Assembly: GCA_002292895.1 (NCBI GenBank) | Contig: DBCE01000197.1 | Location: 600 to 7,502, forward strand | DNA: 6,903 bases | Direction of reading: 5' to 3' | DNA from: Phycisphaerales bacterium UBA966 | GTDB taxonomy: Bacteria > Planctomycetota > Phycisphaerae > Phycisphaerales > SM1A02 | Shown: piece after piece, positions 4,379 through 6,903 of the stretch | Position numbering within the stretch: position 1 is the first letter of the stretch | How the letters are laid out: each line of letters opens with the position of its first letter | Position numbers and translations under genes: made by a program | The notes under the pieces: generated by a model | Database searches by the model: none | Told to the model about the DNA's origin: nothing | What the model saw: the letters and a program-made list of their open reading frames with translations, nothing else

Positions 4379-6903
4379 ATGAGAATTGCACGACGCTTCA
4401 CGACCGCTGGCAAGGACGTTTACGGAACCACCGAGTGGACCACCCGCTCAAGCCGCATCTCCAATTCGGACGGAAGCACCGTCTTTGAAATGCATGATGC
4501 GCAGGTTCCGGCGTCATGGAGTCAGCTTGCCACGGACATCGTGGTCAGCAAGTACTTCCGCAAGGCTGGCGTGCCACAGCTTGGCGCCGACGGCCGACCG
4601 CTCAAGGATGCCGCGGGCAAGCCCGTTCTTGGACCAGAGCGCAGCGTTCGCCAAGTGGCACATCGCTTGGCTGGTTGCTGGCGCCACTGGGGCGAGAAGT
4701 TTGGCTACTTCACTGCCAAGAAGGACGCTGACGCTTTCTACGACGAACTCGCGCACATGCTGCTGAACCAGATGGCCGCGCCGAACAGCCCACAGTGGTT
4801 CAACACTGGCTTGAACTACGCGTACGGAATCAGCGGCCCTGCGCAGGGTCACTGGATCGCGGATCACAAGACTGGCAAAGTTGGCCTGGCCAAGGACGCG
4901 TACACGCATCCACAGCCGCACGCCTGCTTCATTCAGGGCGTGAAGGATGATCTGGTCGGCGAAGGCGGAATCATGGACCTGTGGACCCGCGAAGCCCGAC
5001 TCTTCAAGTACGGCTCAGGCACCGGCACCAACTTCTCCAACGTCCGTGGTGAGAACGAACAACTCTCCGGTGGCGGTCGCAGTTCTGGACTGATGAGCTT
5101 CCTGAAGATCGGCGACCGCGCCGCAGGTGCGATCAAGTCCGGCGGCACCACGCGCCGCGCTGCCAAGATGGTCTGCCTGGATGTCAATCACCCCGACATC
5201 GAGAAGTTCGTCAACTGGAAGGTTCGTGAAGAAATCAAGGTTGCCGCGCTTGTTGAAGGCATGAAGCACCTGGCGCCGAAGCAGAAGGAACTGGCGGAGC
5301 AGTTTGGGCTCAAGCTCGATTACGACTTCAACGGTGAGGCCTACTACACCGTCAGCGGTCAGAACTCCAACAACTCCGTGCGACTCTCTGATGAGTTCAT
5401 GGACGCAGTGGAAGCCAACGGCGAATGGACGTTGATTCGTCGCACCGATGGCAAGGTCGCCAAGACCCTGCCCGCTGCAGATCTGTGGAAGCAAATCAAC
5501 GAGGCTGCGTGGCACTGCGCAGACCCGGGCATCCAGTACGACACCACCATCAACGCGTGGCACACTTGCCCGGAAGGCGGGCGCATTAACGCCAGCAATC
5601 CGTGCAGCGAGTACATGTTCCTGGACAACACCGCGTGCAACCTGGCGTCCATCAACCTGCTCAAGTTCTATGACTCAGAGACGCGCACCTTCGACATCGA
5701 GGGTTACGAGCACGCCATCAGTCTGTGGACCGTGGTGTTGGAAATCAGCGTGCTGATGGCCAGCTTCCCATCCAAGGAAATTGCTGAACTCAGTTGGAAG
5801 TACCGCACCCTTGGCCTCGGCTACGCCAACCTTGGCGCCATGCTGATGCAGGCTGGTATCCCCTACGACAGTGACGCTGGCCGTGCAGTGTGCGGCGCGC
5901 TCAGTTCCATCCTGACCGGTCGTTCTTATGCAGCCAGTGCTGTGCTCGCTGCTGAGCACGGAACGTTCGATGGTTACAAGGAGAACAAGGAGCACATGCT
6001 CCGCGTGATCCGCAATCATCGTCGCGCTGCACAGGGTGTTGCCCGCGATAGTGGTGAGTACGAAGCAATGCGCATCGCGCCGGTTCCGATTGATCATGCG
6101 GTGTTCACCGAAGGTCGCGTGACCATTTCCAACGCCAACGACATGCTCGGCCGCGCGGTTGCTGCATGGGACGATGCCCTTGCGTTCGGCAAGAAGCACG
6201 GCTTCCGCAATGCGCAGGTCACGGTGATTGCACCAACTGGCACCATCGGACTGCTGATGGATTGCGATACCACCGGCGTGGAGCCAGACTTTGCGCTGAC
6301 CAAGTTCAAGAAGCTTGCCGGCGGTGGTTACTTCAAGATCGCCAACCAGTCACTGCGCCCCGCGCTGCAGGCACTCGCCTACACCGCTGTGCAGGTGGAC
6401 GAGATTGTGACCCACGTCATGGGCACGCTCAGTCTGGAGGTTCCACTTCCAACCGAGGATGGCATCGTTCCATCGCACGGAACCACGTTCCGCGACTTCC
6501 TCATTGAGTCGGGCTACACCGGCGATGAGGTGGTGCAGATTGAGAACAGTCTGCCAACCGTCTTTGAGATCTCCTTTGCATTCAGTGCGTGGAGCATGCC
6601 AGAGCGCGTCTTGGCTGCACACGGCATTGACGCCGTTGCTGCGCGTGCTGATCAGAAGTTCAACGGCCTCCGCGCCCTTGGTCTCAACCGCAAGCAGATT
6701 GATGCGCTGAACGTTCGCATCTGTGGAACGCAGACGGTGGAAGGCGCGCCGCACCTCAAGGACAAGCACCTTCCAGTGTTTGACTGCGCGAACCGTTGCG
6801 GCACGTTGGGCACGCGATTCATTGCGCCTCAGGGTCACATCCACATGATGGCCGCTGCGCAGCCGTTCATCTCGGGTGCAATCAGTAAGACCATCAATCT
6901 TCC
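4379..6903 (+). CDS. nrdJ: Adenosylcobalamin-dependent (class II) ribonucleotide reductase, 3' truncated by window edge
   Basis: Class II reductase makes deoxynucleotides from ribonucleotides using an adenosylcobalamin-derived radical, with or without oxygen. The frame is open to the last base, with 841 codons visible. The N-terminus MRIARRFT resembles long-form NrdJ and fixes the start despite a weak ribosome site (GAGAGAGA, 12 nt upstream). Seen in order: PNSPQWFN (135-142), QPHACFIQGV with redox cysteine C183, GSGTGTNFS (about 212-220), the GGGRSSGLMSFLKIGDRAAGAI core, NPCSEY (407-412) with N407, thiyl-radical cysteine C409 and E411, TACNLASINL with partner redox cysteine C420, PTGTIGLLMDCDTTG starting at 619, and near the edge VFDCANRCG and HIHMMAAAQPFISGAISKT. 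C183 and C420 correspond to E. coli NrdA C225 and C462. Long-form relatives run to about 1200 residues, so roughly the last third, including the C-terminal shuttle cysteines, is probably outside. dcd lies directly upstream. Confidence 0.96.
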   Translation, partial: MRIARRFTTAGKDVYGTTEWTTRSSRISNSDGSTVFEMHDAQVPASWSQLATDIVVSKYFRKAGVPQLGADGRPLKDAAGKPVLGPERSVRQVAHRLAGCWRHWGEKFGYFTAKKDADAFYDELAHMLLNQMAAPNSPQWFNTGLNYAYGISGPAQGHWIADHKTGKVGLAKDAYTHPQPHACFIQGVKDDLVGEGGIMDLWTREARLFKYGSGTGTNFSNVRGENEQLSGGGRSSGLMSFLKIGDRAAGAIKSGGTTRRAAKMVCLDVNHPDIEKFVNWKVREEIKVAALVEGMKHLAPKQKELAEQFGLKLDYDFNGEAYYTVSGQNSNNSVRLSDEFMDAVEANGEWTLIRRTDGKVAKTLPAADLWKQINEAAWHCADPGIQYDTTINAWHTCPEGGRINASNPCSEYMFLDNTACNLASINLLKFYDSETRTFDIEGYEHAISLWTVVLEISVLMASFPSKEIAELSWKYRTLGLGYANLGAMLMQAGIPYDSDAGRAVCGALSSILTGRSYAASAVLAAEHGTFDGYKENKEHMLRVIRNHRRAAQGVARDSGEYEAMRIAPVPIDHAVFTEGRVTISNANDMLGRAVAAWDDALAFGKKHGFRNAQVTVIAPTGTIGLLMDCDTTGVEPDFALTKFKKLAGGGYFKIANQSLRPALQALAYTAVQVDEIVTHVMGTLSLEVPLPTEDGIVPSHGTTFRDFLIESGYTGDEVVQIENSLPTVFEISFAFSAWSMPERVLAAHGIDAVAARADQKFNGLRALGLNRKQIDALNVRICGTQTVEGAPHLKDKHLPVFDCANRCGTLGTRFIAPQGHIHMMAAAQPFISGAISKTINL

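Overview
The window is a GC-rich bacterial chromosome segment of ordinary housekeeping character. It holds four protein genes of DNA repair and deoxynucleotide supply. I see no phage, transposon, CRISPR, rRNA or tRNA signal. The organism cannot be fixed from this sequence alone. The dCTP deaminase and the long class II ribonucleotide reductase are of the type I associate with Alphaproteobacteria and with Planctomycetota (Phycisphaerae-like). The second is a low-confidence guess, and a single-gene phylogeny would settle it.

Layout: (1) 1-873 (+) is the C-terminal part of uvrA, the damage-recognition ATPase of nucleotide excision repair, cut by the window's left edge. (2) 883-3237 (-) is a complete UvrD/PcrA-family superfamily 1 DNA helicase. 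It converges on uvrA with only 9 bp between the two stop codons. Its start is trimmed to 3237 because a perfect AAGGAGG ribosome-binding site sits 8 nt upstream of that ATG. (3) 3238-3652 is a 415-bp divergent intergenic region and the only large non-coding stretch. It carries several inverted repeats, a GAAC-N4-GTTC element resembling a Gram-positive-type LexA box, a G/T-rich block, and two tiny possible ORFs. (4) 3653-4258 (+) is dcd, dCTP deaminase. (5) 4259-4378 is a 120-bp gap with two strong hairpin-forming repeats. (6) 4379-6903 (+) is nrdJ, adenosylcobalamin-dependent (class II) ribonucleotide reductase. It has 841 codons visible and runs off the right edge.

Functionally the window pairs repair (UvrA recognises the lesion, and a UvrD helicase removes the excised oligonucleotide) with precursor supply (NrdJ makes deoxynucleotides, and Dcd diverts dCTP to dUTP, the precursor of dTMP). 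dcd and nrdJ lie in tandem and could be co-transcribed, although the hairpins between them leave room for partial termination, processing or separate control of nrdJ. I found no convincing new multi-gene system. The parts that merit a second look are the structured dcd leader and the dcd-nrdJ spacer.
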